Shown here: piece by piece, positions 1 through 7,774 of the stretch
Numbering within the stretch: position 1 is the stretch's first letter
Layout: every line of letters starts with the position of its first letter
Assembly (NCBI RefSeq): GCF_010727475.1
Contig: NZ_AP022567.1
Location: forward strand, 3,844,001-3,908,000
Direction: 5' to 3'
DNA from: Mycolicibacterium mageritense
Lineage (GTDB): Bacteria > Actinomycetota > Actinomycetes > Mycobacteriales > Mycobacteriaceae
DNA: 64,000 nt
Notes under the pieces: generated by a model
Told to the model about the DNA's origin: nothing
Database searches by the model: none
The model's input: the letters and a program-made list of their open reading frames with translations, nothing else
Translations under genes and position numbers: made by a program

Positions 1-1293
1 GCGTTTGCCGTGCATGCCCGCACCCTGGAGCTGCTCGACGGGCGCGGGCTGGCCGACGAATTGCTGACCCGCGGCGTCCCGGTATATGAGGTGGCACCAC
101 CGGGCGGGGCGACGCTGGATCTGCGCACACTGCCCACGCAGTTCGGCATGGTGCTGATCGTTCCGCAAAGCGGGACCGAGCATCTCCTGGAAGCGCGGGC
201 CGCCGAGCTCGGCGTCGAGGTGCGCCGGGGTGCCAAGGTGGTCGGGCTGACTCGGGACGACGACGGCGTGACGGTCGAGCTCGCCGACGGCGCAAGCCTG
301 CGCGCCGACTACGTCGTCGGGTGCGACGGTGCGCACAGCGCTGTCCGCGAACTGGTCGGCATCGACTTCGTCGGCAAACAGTACGAGACCCACATCCTGC
401 TGGCCGACGTCCGGTTGGCGGCACCGCCGGCCGAAACGCTGTTCGCCCGGACCAGCCCGGAAGGCGTCGTGCTGTTCGTGCCGTTCGGTGATGGCTGGTT
501 CCGCGCCATCGCGTGGGACCGGCTGCGGGAACAGGCGCCGCTGGACGAACCGGTGACGCTCGACGAGATGCGGGACGCGTTTCGCCGCATCGCCGGCGGT
601 GACTACGGCATGACCGACATGCGCTGGAGCTCGCGATTCCTCAGCGAGCGGCGCCAGGCCCGGCACTACCGGTCCGGGCGCGTGTTCCTGGCGGGCGACG
701 CCGCCCACGTGCATTCGCCGCTGGGTGGGCAGGGCATGAACACGGGTCTCGGCGACGCCTTCAACCTCGGTTGGAAACTCGCCGAGGCGGTCCGCGGGCA
801 GGCGCCGCCGTGGTTGCTGGACACCTATGAGCGCGAGCGGCATCCCGTCGGTGCCGCGGTGCTGCGGCTGACCGACGCGTTCAACCAGGTGGTGTTGAGC
901 TCGGCGGCCACGCGTCGGCTCCGGGTTTTCGTACTCGGCATAGTGCTGCGCATCCCGCGCACGCGGCGATTCCTGGCCGAGCGGCTCAGCGGCATCGGCA
1001 TCGCCTATCCGCGGTCGCGTGAAGAGGACTGGCTGGTCGGGCGTCGTATCGCCGACCTGGACTGCGGTGGCGTCCGCCTCTACGAGCTGCTGCGTGCGGG
1101 CAAGTTCGTGCTTGTCACCGCGGCTCCGGTGGACGTCGCAGGGTGCGATGTGGTGCACGCGATCGACCACCGGCCCGAACTGCCCGACGCGGTGCTGGTG
1201 CGGCCCGACGGGTATGTCGCGTGGGCCAGTGAGCGGTTGCCGCGGTCAGCCGACGTGCGGGCCGCGATCGGGCACTGGGTTGAGCGGGGCTAG
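1..1293 (+). CDS. FAD-dependent aromatic monooxygenase, 5' truncated by window edge
   Basis: Flavin monooxygenase of the PheA/TfdB (PHBH-like) family, which hydroxylates aromatic rings with NAD(P)H and O2. About 430 residues are visible. The reading frame is open to base 1 (AFAVHARTLELL), so the GTG at 10 is not the start and the GxGxxG nucleotide-binding N terminus is missing. Visible are the DG motif (GCDGAHSAVREL, near base 320) and the GD motif (FLAGDAAHVHSPLGGQGMN, near base 690) that holds the FAD ribityl chain. The C-terminal about 100 residues look like the thioredoxin-like tail of phenol hydroxylases. The substrate cannot be told. The stop is followed by a palindromic repeat rather than an operon partner. 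Confidence 0.9.
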   Translation, partial: AFAVHARTLELLDGRGLADELLTRGVPVYEVAPPGGATLDLRTLPTQFGMVLIVPQSGTEHLLEARAAELGVEVRRGAKVVGLTRDDDGVTVELADGASLRADYVVGCDGAHSAVRELVGIDFVGKQYETHILLADVRLAAPPAETLFARTSPEGVVLFVPFGDGWFRAIAWDRLREQAPLDEPVTLDEMRDAFRRIAGGDYGMTDMRWSSRFLSERRQARHYRSGRVFLAGDAAHVHSPLGGQGMNTGLGDAFNLGWKLAEAVRGQAPPWLLDTYERERHPVGAAVLRLTDAFNQVVLSSAATRRLRVFVLGIVLRIPRTRRFLAERLSGIGIAYPRSREEDWLVGRRIADLDCGGVRLYELLRAGKFVLVTAAPVDVAGCDVVHAIDHRPELPDAVLVRPDGYVAWASERLPRSADVRAAIGHWVERG

Positions 1294-1357
1294 GCACCGA
1301 GAGTGTAGTGAGGGACAAGAGTCGGGTCTGATTTGTCCTTGAGTACAGCCTCGGTGT
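1294..1357. repeat. Palindromic element A1 (upstream of DUF559 gene 1)
   Basis: Imperfect inverted repeat with 25-bp arms 1294-1318 and 1333-1357, 19 of 25 positions paired, 14-bp loop. The arm core is CCGAG...GTGTAGTGAGGGACAA. It is the same family as 2221-2284 and 26910-26967. It also lies just after the stop of the upstream gene, so it could act as a terminator hairpin. Confidence 0.8.
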
Positions 1358-1387
1358 GGTGTCGGTACCGCGTGCCAACATTCCGCC

Positions 1388-2257
1388 ATGGGTGGGGTGA
1401 TCATCGGCAGTGAAGCGTTGGCCAAAGGGGTCGTGACGCGTAACGAGCTTCGACATCACTACCAGCGGCTGTTTCCCGACGTATATGTCCGAGGTGAACC
1501 GACGCTGCGCGACCGGACAGTCGGCGCCTGGCTGTGGTCGGGGCGTCGGGCGGTGATCGCAGGCGTGGCCGCGTCGGCTCTGCACGGCGCGGCGTATGTG
1601 GACACCGACATCCCCATCGAGCTTGTCTGGAACAACACCCGGCCACCGGCGGGCTTGGTGGTGCGCAACGAAACCCTTGCCGACGACGAGATCAAACGGG
1701 TCGTGGGTATACCGGTCACCACACCTGCGCGTACCGTGTTCGACCTCGGGCGCCACTACCCACGCGACGAGGCCGTCGCACGGATCGATGCGCTCGCCTG
1801 GACCCTGCGGGTCACGGTCGACGACGTCACCCCGCTCATCGAACGCTATCCGGCCGTTCGGGGGATCCGGGCTCTGAAAGCCGCGCTGCCGCTGGTCGAC
1901 GCGGGTGCCGATTCCCCGCGCGAAACGTGGCTGCGCCTGCGACTGACCGACGCCGGTATGCCGCCCGACGAAACCCAGATCATGGTGATCGAAGGACGCG
2001 GCCGCATCGTGGCGGTGCTCGACATGGGTTGGGAGCGGTTCGGTGTCGGCGTCAACTACGACGGCGTCTTCCATCAGTCCGATCGCAAACGCTATGTGCA
2101 GGACCAGAAGACCCTGCGCAAGCTCGAGGCCATGCGGTGGATCGTCATCCGCGTGATCGCCGAAGACACCATCGCGGATGTCCTCGCACGAGTCGAACGA
2201 GCGCTGCGCAGCCGCGGCTGGCGCCGAGACTGTAGTCAGGGACAAAAATCGGCGTGA
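1388..2257 (+). CDS. DUF559 / AbiEi-like putative nuclease-fold protein, copy 1
   Basis: A 289-residue protein with an AbiEi-antitoxin-like N-terminal winged-helix region (about 1-55) and a C-terminal DUF559/Vsr-like endonuclease fold (about 175-278). Family landmarks: ETWLRLRL (E180), LDMGW (D212), VNYDG (N223, D225) and H229. In the paralogue at 56805-57662 the N223 position is Glu (VEYDG), the expected metal-binding acid, so this copy may be catalytically weakened. No AbiEii toxin gene is adjacent, so a toxin-antitoxin role is unsupported. The last 11 codons and the stop lie inside palindrome 2221-2284, so the C-terminal tail RRDCSQGQKSA is contributed by the repeat. Function is unknown. 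Its bracketing by like palindromes suggests that the protein acts on them. Confidence 0.85.
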   Translation: MGGVIIGSEALAKGVVTRNELRHHYQRLFPDVYVRGEPTLRDRTVGAWLWSGRRAVIAGVAASALHGAAYVDTDIPIELVWNNTRPPAGLVVRNETLADDEIKRVVGIPVTTPARTVFDLGRHYPRDEAVARIDALAWTLRVTVDDVTPLIERYPAVRGIRALKAALPLVDAGADSPRETWLRLRLTDAGMPPDETQIMVIEGRGRIVAVLDMGWERFGVGVNYDGVFHQSDRKRYVQDQKTLRKLEAMRWIVIRVIAEDTIADVLARVERALRSRGWRRDCSQGQKSA

Positions 2258-2284
2258 CCTTGTCCCTCAGTACAGCCTCGGCGT
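2221..2284. repeat. Palindromic element A2 (overlaps end of DUF559 gene 1)
   Basis: Inverted repeat with 25-bp arms 2221-2245 and 2260-2284, 21 of 25 paired, 14-bp loop. The right arm reads TTGTCCCTCAGTACAGCCTC followed by GGCGT. It matches element 26910-26967 closely. It overlaps the 3' end of the DUF559 gene and ends two bases before the stop codon of the convergent transporter at 2286. Confidence 0.85.
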
Positions 2285-2285
2285 C

Positions 2286-3572
2286 TCAGAAGTAGCGCAG
2301 CCAGACGTACACCCACGCCAGGGCCGTGCTCAGCAGCGTCACCACGATGCCGTAGCGGGTGAACCGCCAGAAACTGATCGCGTGCCCGGCGCGTTGCGCG
2401 ATGCCGATCGCGACGACGTTAGCGCTCGCCGCGATCGCCGTGCCGTTGCCGGAGAAACACGCGCCGAGCGCGAACGCCCACCACAGGGCCTGACCGGTTC
2501 CCGCGTCCGGCGTCTGGGCCACCATGGATTCGACGACGGGCGTCATGGTCGCGGTGTAGGGGATGTTGTCGACGAATGCGCCGACGATCGCCGAGCCGAA
2601 CAACAACGCCGTGGCCGCGCCGAACCAGTTGTCGTCGAACGCGGATTCGGCCACCGAGCCGAGCTTGCCGATCACGCCGGTGTGCACGAGCCCCGCCACC
2701 ATCACGAACAGACCCATGAAGAACACCAGCGTCGGCCATTCCACCTCGGGCAGCACCTCGGCCACGTCGATGTCGGTGACCAACAACATCAATCCGGCCC
2801 CGAGCAGCGCCACCACCGACGGCGCGACATGCAGCACCGAATGCAGTGCGAAACCGATGATCACGAGGTTCAGTACCACGAGCGAACGCACGAGCAGCCG
2901 GGTGTCCTTGATGGCACGGCGTTCCTGCAGTGCCATGACCTCGTCGATGTGAACCTCGTCGGCGCGCAGATCCTTGCGGAACAAGACCCGGGTGAACGCC
3001 ACGAACAGCGCGAAGATGATGACCACGGCCGGCGCCATGTGAATCAGGAAGTCGTTGAACGTCAAGCCCGCCCGGCTGCCGATGATGATGTTGGGCGGGT
3101 CGCCGATCAGCGTGGCAGCACCACCGATGTTGGACGCCAACACTTCCGCGATCAGGTAGGGCTGCGGCGAGATCCGCAGCCGGTCGCAGATCACCAGCGT
3201 GACGGGGGCGACCAGCAGGATGATCGTGACGTTGTCGAGCACGGGCGACGCGATCGCGGTGATCAGCATCAGCATCACCATGAGCCGGAACGGCTTGCCG
3301 CGCGAGCGTTTTGCCGCCCAGATCGCGAGGAAGTCGAACAGCCCGGTCTGTTTGATGACGCCGACGATCACCATCATGCCGAGCAGCAGGAAGATGACGT
3401 TCCAGTCGATGCCCTCGTGCTCGGAGTAGAAGACCCGCTCGCCGGGAATGAGCCCGAGCAACGCCATCAGGCCTGCCGCGACCAGGACGGTCTTGACCTT
3501 GTCGGCCCGTTCGGTGGCGATGAACCAGAAGGCGGTGACGAATATCGTCAGCGCCAGAATCGGGGCGAGCAC
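2286..3572 (-). CDS. ArsB/NhaD-like (ion transporter superfamily) integral membrane permease
   Basis: A 428-residue polytopic protein with 10-12 hydrophobic segments, organised as two halves around a soluble linker (about 190-220, KDLRADEVHIDEVM). The repeated motifs SPVLDNVTIILL (about 110) and GAFVDNIPYTATMTPVV (about 325) are the paired re-entrant D-N-x-x/P signatures of the ArsB/NhaD/P-protein family, and IGDPPNIIIGS is also typical. The role would be ion-coupled export of an anion such as arsenite, or Na+/H+ exchange; sequence alone does not choose between them. It is 7 bp downstream of a CBS-domain gene on the same strand, and the two are probably co-transcribed. No ArsR gene is nearby, which argues mildly against a dedicated arsenic operon. 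Confidence 0.85.
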   Translation of the reverse strand: MLAPILALTIFVTAFWFIATERADKVKTVLVAAGLMALLGLIPGERVFYSEHEGIDWNVIFLLLGMMVIVGVIKQTGLFDFLAIWAAKRSRGKPFRLMVMLMLITAIASPVLDNVTIILLVAPVTLVICDRLRISPQPYLIAEVLASNIGGAATLIGDPPNIIIGSRAGLTFNDFLIHMAPAVVIIFALFVAFTRVLFRKDLRADEVHIDEVMALQERRAIKDTRLLVRSLVVLNLVIIGFALHSVLHVAPSVVALLGAGLMLLVTDIDVAEVLPEVEWPTLVFFMGLFVMVAGLVHTGVIGKLGSVAESAFDDNWFGAATALLFGSAIVGAFVDNIPYTATMTPVVESMVAQTPDAGTGQALWWAFALGACFSGNGTAIAASANVVAIGIAQRAGHAISFWRFTRYGIVVTLLSTALAWVYVWLRYF

Positions 3573-3579
3573 CGGGGGA

Positions 3580-4068
3580 TCAGTCGCCCGGCCCGGCCAC
3601 CGCCAGACTGGTCAGGAGCCGTTCGAGGGTCACCGCTCCGGTGAGCCGGCCGGTGCGGTCGACGACCGCGATGAGCGGACTGCGCTTGTTCGCCATCACC
3701 GTCGCGATCTCCAGCAGCGTCGCGTCGGGTGACACCGTGGCCGGCTTCGCCACGGGCGTCGGGAGGCAGTCTCCGACCGTGAGCTTGCCCGGTCCGTGCC
3801 AGAACAGGTCGGCGTGGATCTCGTCGACCGTGCGGACCAGAGCCGGATCGTCTTGGTAGGACTCGGGTATCGCCAGGCGTAGCACCTGCGTTCCGGGCAG
3901 TACCGCGACGGGCCGTCCGGAGTCGTCGACCACCACGAGCCCGGGCAGCCGGTTGACCACCATGAGCTGGACCGCCTTGGACACCGGGTCGTCGATGCGG
4001 ACCGTCGGCGGGTGGACGGCGATCTCATGTGCTTGCATGTCTTCGTTCCAGTGGGTCGCTACGGTCAT
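3580..4068 (-). CDS. Tandem CBS-domain protein
   Basis: A 162-residue protein with two CBS modules: IAVHPPTVRIDDPVSKAVQLM...GLVVVDDSGRPVAVLPGTQV (about 15-65) and VAKPATVSPDATLLEIATVM...LIAVVDRTGRLTGAVTLERL (about 100-155). CBS pairs bind adenosine nucleotides and commonly gate transporters or enzymes. Translational placement directly before the permease suggests that it regulates that permease. I start it at the ATG at 4068 because GAGGA lies 7 bases upstream. An in-frame ATG at 4182 would add 38 low-complexity residues and run into the leader of the divergent kinase. Confidence 0.85.
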   Translation of the reverse strand: MTVATHWNEDMQAHEIAVHPPTVRIDDPVSKAVQLMVVNRLPGLVVVDDSGRPVAVLPGTQVLRLAIPESYQDDPALVRTVDEIHADLFWHGPGKLTVGDCLPTPVAKPATVSPDATLLEIATVMANKRSPLIAVVDRTGRLTGAVTLERLLTSLAVAGPGD

Positions 4069-4211
4069 GGTCCTCGTTCTCCGAGTCGCCGGGCGTGGAT
4101 TGGGCTCAGTTTCTGCGGTGCGGCGGGCACTGACCATCGGGGCTGACACCCATTCCGCGGGGGATGCCGCCTGTATGGACAAAAACTGATGTGCCGGGTC
4201 ACGCTGGTGGG

Positions 4212-5171
4212 GTGAAACCGGCGCGCACCCCGGCGGCGGCGCTGTTCCGACGGGTGTTCCTGATCAACGGGCTGATCTTCACGCTGGGCACGCTGATCCT
4301 GGCGGTGTCGCCGGCCTCGGTGTCGTCGCGCATCAAGATCACCGAGATTCCGGTGCTCGTGGTGGGTCTTGCGGTGATCCTCACCGCCAACGCGCTGTTG
4401 CTCAGGTCGAGTCTTGCCCCATTGGATCGGCTCGCCGCGTCAATGCGGCGAGTCGATCCGCCCAAGCGCACCGACCGCGTGGATCATCGCGGCAACACCG
4501 ACCTGCAGCACCTGATCACGTCGTTCAACACCATGCTCGACCGGTTGGAGACCGAACGGACCACGGCGAGCGCGTCAGCCCTGGCGGCGCAGGAGAACGA
4601 GCGTCAACGCATCGCCAGGGAACTGCACGACGAGATCGGCCAGACCCTGACGGTCGCGCTGCTGCGGCTCAAACGGGCCGTCGACCGGGCGCCCGCGTCG
4701 ATGCAGGACGAACTCGCCGACGCGCAGGAGATCGTGCGGTCCAGCCTCGACGAGGTGCGCGAGATCGCCCGGCGGCTGCGTCCCGACGCACTGGAGGATC
4801 TCGGGCTGCACAGCGCGCTCAACGCGCTGTGCACCGACTTCGGCCAGGCCTCGGGCATCGCGGTGGTCAAACATATTGCACCGCAATCAGATCGGTTGAA
4901 GCCCGAGGTGGAGTTGGTGTGCTACCGGATCGCCCAGGAGAGCCTGACGAACGTGGCTCGGCATTCCGGGGCGAGCAAGGTGTGGCTCGACCTGCACACC
5001 GGTGCAACCGAATTGACGTTACGGATCGCCGACGACGGATGTGGGGGAGTGGACCGCGAGGGGGCCGGTATCAACGGCATGCGGGAGCGTGCGCTGCTGG
5101 TGAACGCCGAATTGACTATCACCTCACCACAAGACGGCGGCACCGAGGTGCGGCTGGTGATCCCGCTCTGA
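4212..5171 (+). CDS. NarL-type sensor histidine kinase
   Basis: A two-TM membrane kinase of about 319 residues. Two hydrophobic segments (about 13-33 and 45-65) flank a very short extracytoplasmic loop, followed by a HAMP-like linker (to about 115) and a HisKA_3 dimerisation/phosphoacceptor helix (RQRIARELHDEIGQTLT, phospho-His 139). The HATPase shows an N box (AQESLTNVARHSG) and G box (DDGCGGVDREGAGINGMRER). With almost no sensor domain it probably reads membrane state or a partner protein. I chose GTG 4212 over ATG 4164 because the ordinary N terminus starts there and a G-rich site precedes it. The stop overlaps the start of the response regulator by one base. Confidence 0.9.
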   Translation: MKPARTPAAALFRRVFLINGLIFTLGTLILAVSPASVSSRIKITEIPVLVVGLAVILTANALLLRSSLAPLDRLAASMRRVDPPKRTDRVDHRGNTDLQHLITSFNTMLDRLETERTTASASALAAQENERQRIARELHDEIGQTLTVALLRLKRAVDRAPASMQDELADAQEIVRSSLDEVREIARRLRPDALEDLGLHSALNALCTDFGQASGIAVVKHIAPQSDRLKPEVELVCYRIAQESLTNVARHSGASKVWLDLHTGATELTLRIADDGCGGVDREGAGINGMRERALLVNAELTITSPQDGGTEVRLVIPL

Positions 5172-5818
5172 TGTCCGCAAAGATCCTGCTTGCCGACGAC
5201 CACGCGCTGGTGCGCAGCGGCCTGCGCATGATCATCGACGCCGAACCGGATCTGCAGGTGGTGGCCGAGGCGGCCGACGGGCACGAGGCGGTGTCGGCGC
5301 TCGATCGAACCCCGGTGGATCTGGCCATTCTCGACATCGCGATGCCGCGGATGACCGGTCTGCAGGCGGCCCGCGAGATCAACCGGTCGCATCCGCACGT
5401 CCGGATCCTGATCCTGTCGATGTACGACAACGAGCAGTACTTCTTCGAGGCGCTCAAGGCCGGGGCGTCGGGCTATGTGCTGAAGTCGGTGGCCGACCGC
5501 GACCTGCTGGAGGCGTGCCGGGCGACGATGCGTGGCGAGCCGTTCCTGTACGCGGGAGCAGTGACCGCGTTGATCCGTGACTATCTGCACCGGGCCAGGC
5601 AGGGCGGGGAACTGCCCGACACCATCCTCACGCCGCGCGAAGAGGAAGTGCTCAAGCTCATCGCCGAGGGTTACTCCACGCGCGAGATCGCCGCGACGCT
5701 GACCATCAGCGCGAAAACCGTTGACCGGCACCGCACCAACATCCTGGCCAAGCTCGGGCTGCGGGACCGGTTGGCGCTCACCCGCTATGCGATCCGGGCG
5801 GGCCTCATCGAGCCGTGA
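5171..5818 (+). CDS. NarL/FixJ-family response regulator
   Basis: A 215-residue cognate regulator of the upstream kinase. The receiver domain (1-120) has acidic pocket D9/D10, phosphoacceptor D55 (ILDIAMPRMTG), Ser/Thr switch ILSMYD and Lys in GYVLKS. The C-terminal LuxR-type HTH (about 150-212) reads LTPREEEVLKLIAEGYSTRE...ISAKTVDRHRTNI. The start ATG overlaps the kinase stop (TGATG), indicating translational coupling. The last 34 bp overlap the 3' end of the convergent gene ending at 5785. Targets are unknown; the adjacent CBS/permease pair, divergent from the kinase, is a reasonable candidate. Confidence 0.92.
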   Translation: MSAKILLADDHALVRSGLRMIIDAEPDLQVVAEAADGHEAVSALDRTPVDLAILDIAMPRMTGLQAAREINRSHPHVRILILSMYDNEQYFFEALKAGASGYVLKSVADRDLLEACRATMRGEPFLYAGAVTALIRDYLHRARQGGELPDTILTPREEEVLKLIAEGYSTREIAATLTISAKTVDRHRTNILAKLGLRDRLALTRYAIRAGLIEP

Positions 5819-6234
5819 GCCCAGATCGGGATGGCATGCGACGCAACGCCGATGCCCCAGCCCATGATCGGCCAGACGGGCCAGAAGTACCATCCGCCGC
5901 CGCCCAACCCGACTGCCAGCCAGATGCCGAGCATCAGGACGGACACGGCGAGGTAGACGCCGACGTGGATCCGGACACTCAACCGGGCGGCCCTGAGCTG
6001 TGCGGCCTTCCGGCGCGGATCGCTGCGTCGCAGTTGGCCGACGGGCAGATCGGCCACGAGCCCGCGTAACTCGCCTGTGGTGTTGGCGCCGAAGGCCCGC
6101 TGGAGGCGGTCCTCGTATTCGGTCATGGTCAGGTAGCCCTGCGAGAGCGCCTGTCCGAGGTCGTTCGCGGTCTTCTCGCGCTCCGGGTCACCGACGCGGG
6201 TCGCGTGCACGGCGTTCATGACGGTGTCGGTCAT
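5785..6234 (-). CDS. DUF1707 protein with 2TM tail
   Basis: Actinobacterial DUF1707 domain at the N terminus (GDPEREKTANDLGQALSQGY, then LTMTEYEDRLQRAFGA), followed by a basic linker and two hydrophobic segments (VGVYLAVSVLMLGIWLAVGL and YFWPVWPIMGWGIGVASHAI), 149 residues from ATG 6234. ATG 6249 (5 residues longer) and ATG 6219 are alternatives; 6234 has a GGGG stretch at the usual spacing. The function of DUF1707 is not known. Many members are membrane-anchored or regulatory. The 3' end overlaps the response regulator by 34 bp in convergent orientation. Confidence 0.8.
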   Translation of the reverse strand: MTDTVMNAVHATRVGDPEREKTANDLGQALSQGYLTMTEYEDRLQRAFGANTTGELRGLVADLPVGQLRRSDPRRKAAQLRAARLSVRIHVGVYLAVSVLMLGIWLAVGLGGGGWYFWPVWPIMGWGIGVASHAIPIWAHGSMRPARIA

Positions 6235-6260
6235 GGTGTCCCCATCCATCGATCTAGGCA

Positions 6261-6294
6261 GTGACAAGTTGAATATGCCATACCAACTAGTCAC
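6261..6294. promoter_or_regulatory. 12-bp dyad between SRPBCC gene and DUF1707 gene
   Basis: GTGACAAGTTGA (6261-6272) and CCAACTAGTCAC (6283-6294) form an inverted repeat with 10 of 12 pairs and a 10-bp AT-rich centre. It lies just after the stop at 6297 and 12-27 bases before the possible DUF1707 starts. It could be an operator or a weak terminator. No T-run follows. Confidence 0.4.
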
Positions 6295-6296
6295 CG

Positions 6297-6797
6297 TCAA
6301 GATTTGATCGAGATGGATTCCCGTTCTGCCAGTTCGCGCAGCGTGAGCAGTTGCTTGCGCATCATCACCACGTCGCCCAGTGTGAGCGCCCAGCCGATCA
6401 CCCGCGGTCCGTCGAACAGCACGCGCACGTGTAGCCGCGTCCCGCGGCCGACCGGGCGCACCGCGTAGGTGACCGTGACGCTGCCGGCCTGCAGCGTGAT
6501 GTGCTGGTCTGTGCGGAACGAGCGCAGCTCGAACACCTGCATGAAGCGTTGTCCGGCAGCCAGATCGGTCAACTCGGGGTCGCGAATTCGTGGGCTGCGG
6601 TGGCCGAAGTTGTCGAGCAGGTCGTAACTGTAGGGCGCGACCCGGAGCTGACACAGCCATGCGAAGACGGTTGCCGGCGGTGCGTCGATGCTGATGGCGC
6701 GGTCGGCCTGAACGCTTGCGCCGGGTGCGACGGCATCGCACGGCAGCGTGTCGGAACGTTCCCGGGCGGTCGCGCCCCAATTCAGGATCATCGTCAT
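6297..6797 (-). CDS. SRPBCC/START-like polyketide cyclase-family protein
   Basis: A 166-residue protein with the START/SRPBCC helix-grip pattern: AISIDAPPATVFAWLCQLRVAP near 32-53, a central LTDLAAGQRFMQVFEL, and ITLQAGSVTVTYAVRP before a C-terminal helix. These folds bind hydrophobic ligands. Its ATG overlaps the stop of the upstream SRPBCC-like gene by 4 bp (ATGA), so the two are translationally coupled. Both lie divergent to a TetR gene, the probable regulator. Confidence 0.7.
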   Translation of the reverse strand: MTMILNWGATARERSDTLPCDAVAPGASVQADRAISIDAPPATVFAWLCQLRVAPYSYDLLDNFGHRSPRIRDPELTDLAAGQRFMQVFELRSFRTDQHITLQAGSVTVTYAVRPVGRGTRLHVRVLFDGPRVIGWALTLGDVVMMRKQLLTLRELAERESISIKS

Positions 6798-7162
6798 CGT
6801 GTGGCTCCCGCGATGCGGTTCAACATCCACCGCACCGCGAGACGGTGGCCGCCCGAGCCGATCACCAGTGCGCGGTAGATCTTGCCGTGCAATCCGGGAA
6901 AAGCGGCCCAGGTCTGTGACCGGACCCGCGTGCTGTGCGGTGTGATCGGGTCGAGTTCGAAAACCCAGTTGTAGACCGAGAACGGGTGATGCCCGGCGAG
7001 GACCAGGCGTTCGCGGGGCTTGGATTCGCCGATCCGGAATCCGAGCGGGGCACGCGGATTGGTCGGGCTTCCGCAGAGGGTCTGCAGTACGGCGGCCCAT
7101 GTTGTTGCCGCGTCGGCGTCGACGGTTGTGGCATGCTCATCGATATAGGGTAAACGTTCCAT
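6794..7162 (-). CDS. Small SRPBCC-like hypothetical protein
   Basis: A 122-residue protein (MERLPYIDEHATTVDADAAT, then TWAAVLQTLCG). The opening matches how SRPBCC proteins begin (a strand, then DA...TTWAAV), and the body alternates strands: RERLVLAGHHPFSVYNWVFEL and STRVRSQTWAAFPGL. The family assignment is by pattern only. It is first in a leftward two- or three-gene operon, overlapping the next gene by 4 bp. The start codon is only 21 bp from the divergent TetR start, so one or both transcripts are likely leaderless or nearly so. Confidence 0.65.
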   Translation of the reverse strand: MERLPYIDEHATTVDADAATTWAAVLQTLCGSPTNPRAPLGFRIGESKPRERLVLAGHHPFSVYNWVFELDPITPHSTRVRSQTWAAFPGLHGKIYRALVIGSGGHRLAVRWMLNRIAGATR

Positions 7163-7183
7163 ATAGAAGGACTGTACTAGATC

Positions 7184-7774
7184 ATGGCGCCTCCGCGGAA
7201 GCATGAAACCGACGCGATCCTCGACGCGACCCGAGCACTGGTGCTCGCGCAGGGACCGCGGGCGGCCAGCGTGGCGGCGATCGCCAAGGCCAGCGGCGCC
7301 CCGGCCGGCACGCTGTATCACCGGTTCGGCAACCGCAACGGCATCTTGACCGCCGCGTGGCTGCGCGCGCTCGAGCGGTTCCAGGCCCGGGCGATGGCGG
7401 CCGCGGGCGAGGCGCCGTTGGAAGAGGCGGTCGCGATGGGCGTCGCCGCGGTGCGGTACGCCCGCGAGTTACCCGAAGACGCGCGGCTGCTGTTGACGAT
7501 TCGCCCCAGCGACCTGCTCGACGGGGAACCTGATCCCGAGTTCCAGGCCACCCTGACGACGATGAACGCGCCGCTCATCGAGCGGGTGCGAGAGCTGGCG
7601 CGTGGCATCTACGGTGACGACGACGCGCGCACCATGGACGCCATGGCCCGCGCCGTGGTGGACCTGCCCTACGCCGTCGTCCGGCGCCATGCCCATGACC
7701 GAGAGTTGCCGCCCTGGCTCGAGGAAGATCTCGCAGCTGCGGTGCGCGCGCTGTTGACGCTAAACCTGAAGTGA
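7184..7774 (+). CDS. TetR-family transcriptional regulator
   Basis: A 196-residue protein with the TetR HTH at 8-55 (ILDATRALVLAQGPRAASVA, then AIAKASGAPAGTLYHRFGNR) and an all-helical ligand-binding C terminus. It is divergent from the two SRPBCC-like genes with a 21-bp gap, the usual layout for a repressor of its neighbours. No clear palindrome is visible in that gap, so an operator may extend into coding sequence. Its last 15 bp overlap the convergent membrane gene. Confidence 0.88.
   Translation: MAPPRKHETDAILDATRALVLAQGPRAASVAAIAKASGAPAGTLYHRFGNRNGILTAAWLRALERFQARAMAAAGEAPLEEAVAMGVAAVRYARELPEDARLLLTIRPSDLLDGEPDPEFQATLTTMNAPLIERVRELARGIYGDDDARTMDAMARAVVDLPYAVVRRHAHDRELPPWLEEDLAAAVRALLTLNLK

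Larger units (their letters stand above)
1294..2284 (+). mobile_element. Palindrome-flanked DUF559 cassette, unit A
   Basis: A 991-bp unit consisting of a 64-bp palindrome (1294-1357), a 30-bp gap, a DUF559/AbiEi-like gene (1388-2257) and a second palindrome of the same sequence family (2221-2284) that overlaps the gene's stop codon. The same layout recurs at 56740-57766 and, with a deletion, at 28907-29166. No transposase, target-site duplication or terminal inverted repeat of IS type was seen. Calling it a mobile or formerly mobile element is inference from the repeated architecture. Confidence 0.5.

Noticed and set aside
1388..2257. AbiEi-type toxin-antitoxin system
   Set aside because: The N terminus resembles AbiEi, but no AbiEii nucleotidyltransferase toxin gene is adjacent to this gene or to the paralogue at 56805.
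2178..3644. 488-codon open frame opposite the permease gene
   Set aside because: Composition (Gln, His, Asp, Arg-rich) is typical of an antisense shadow. The opposite strand carries clear transporter motifs.
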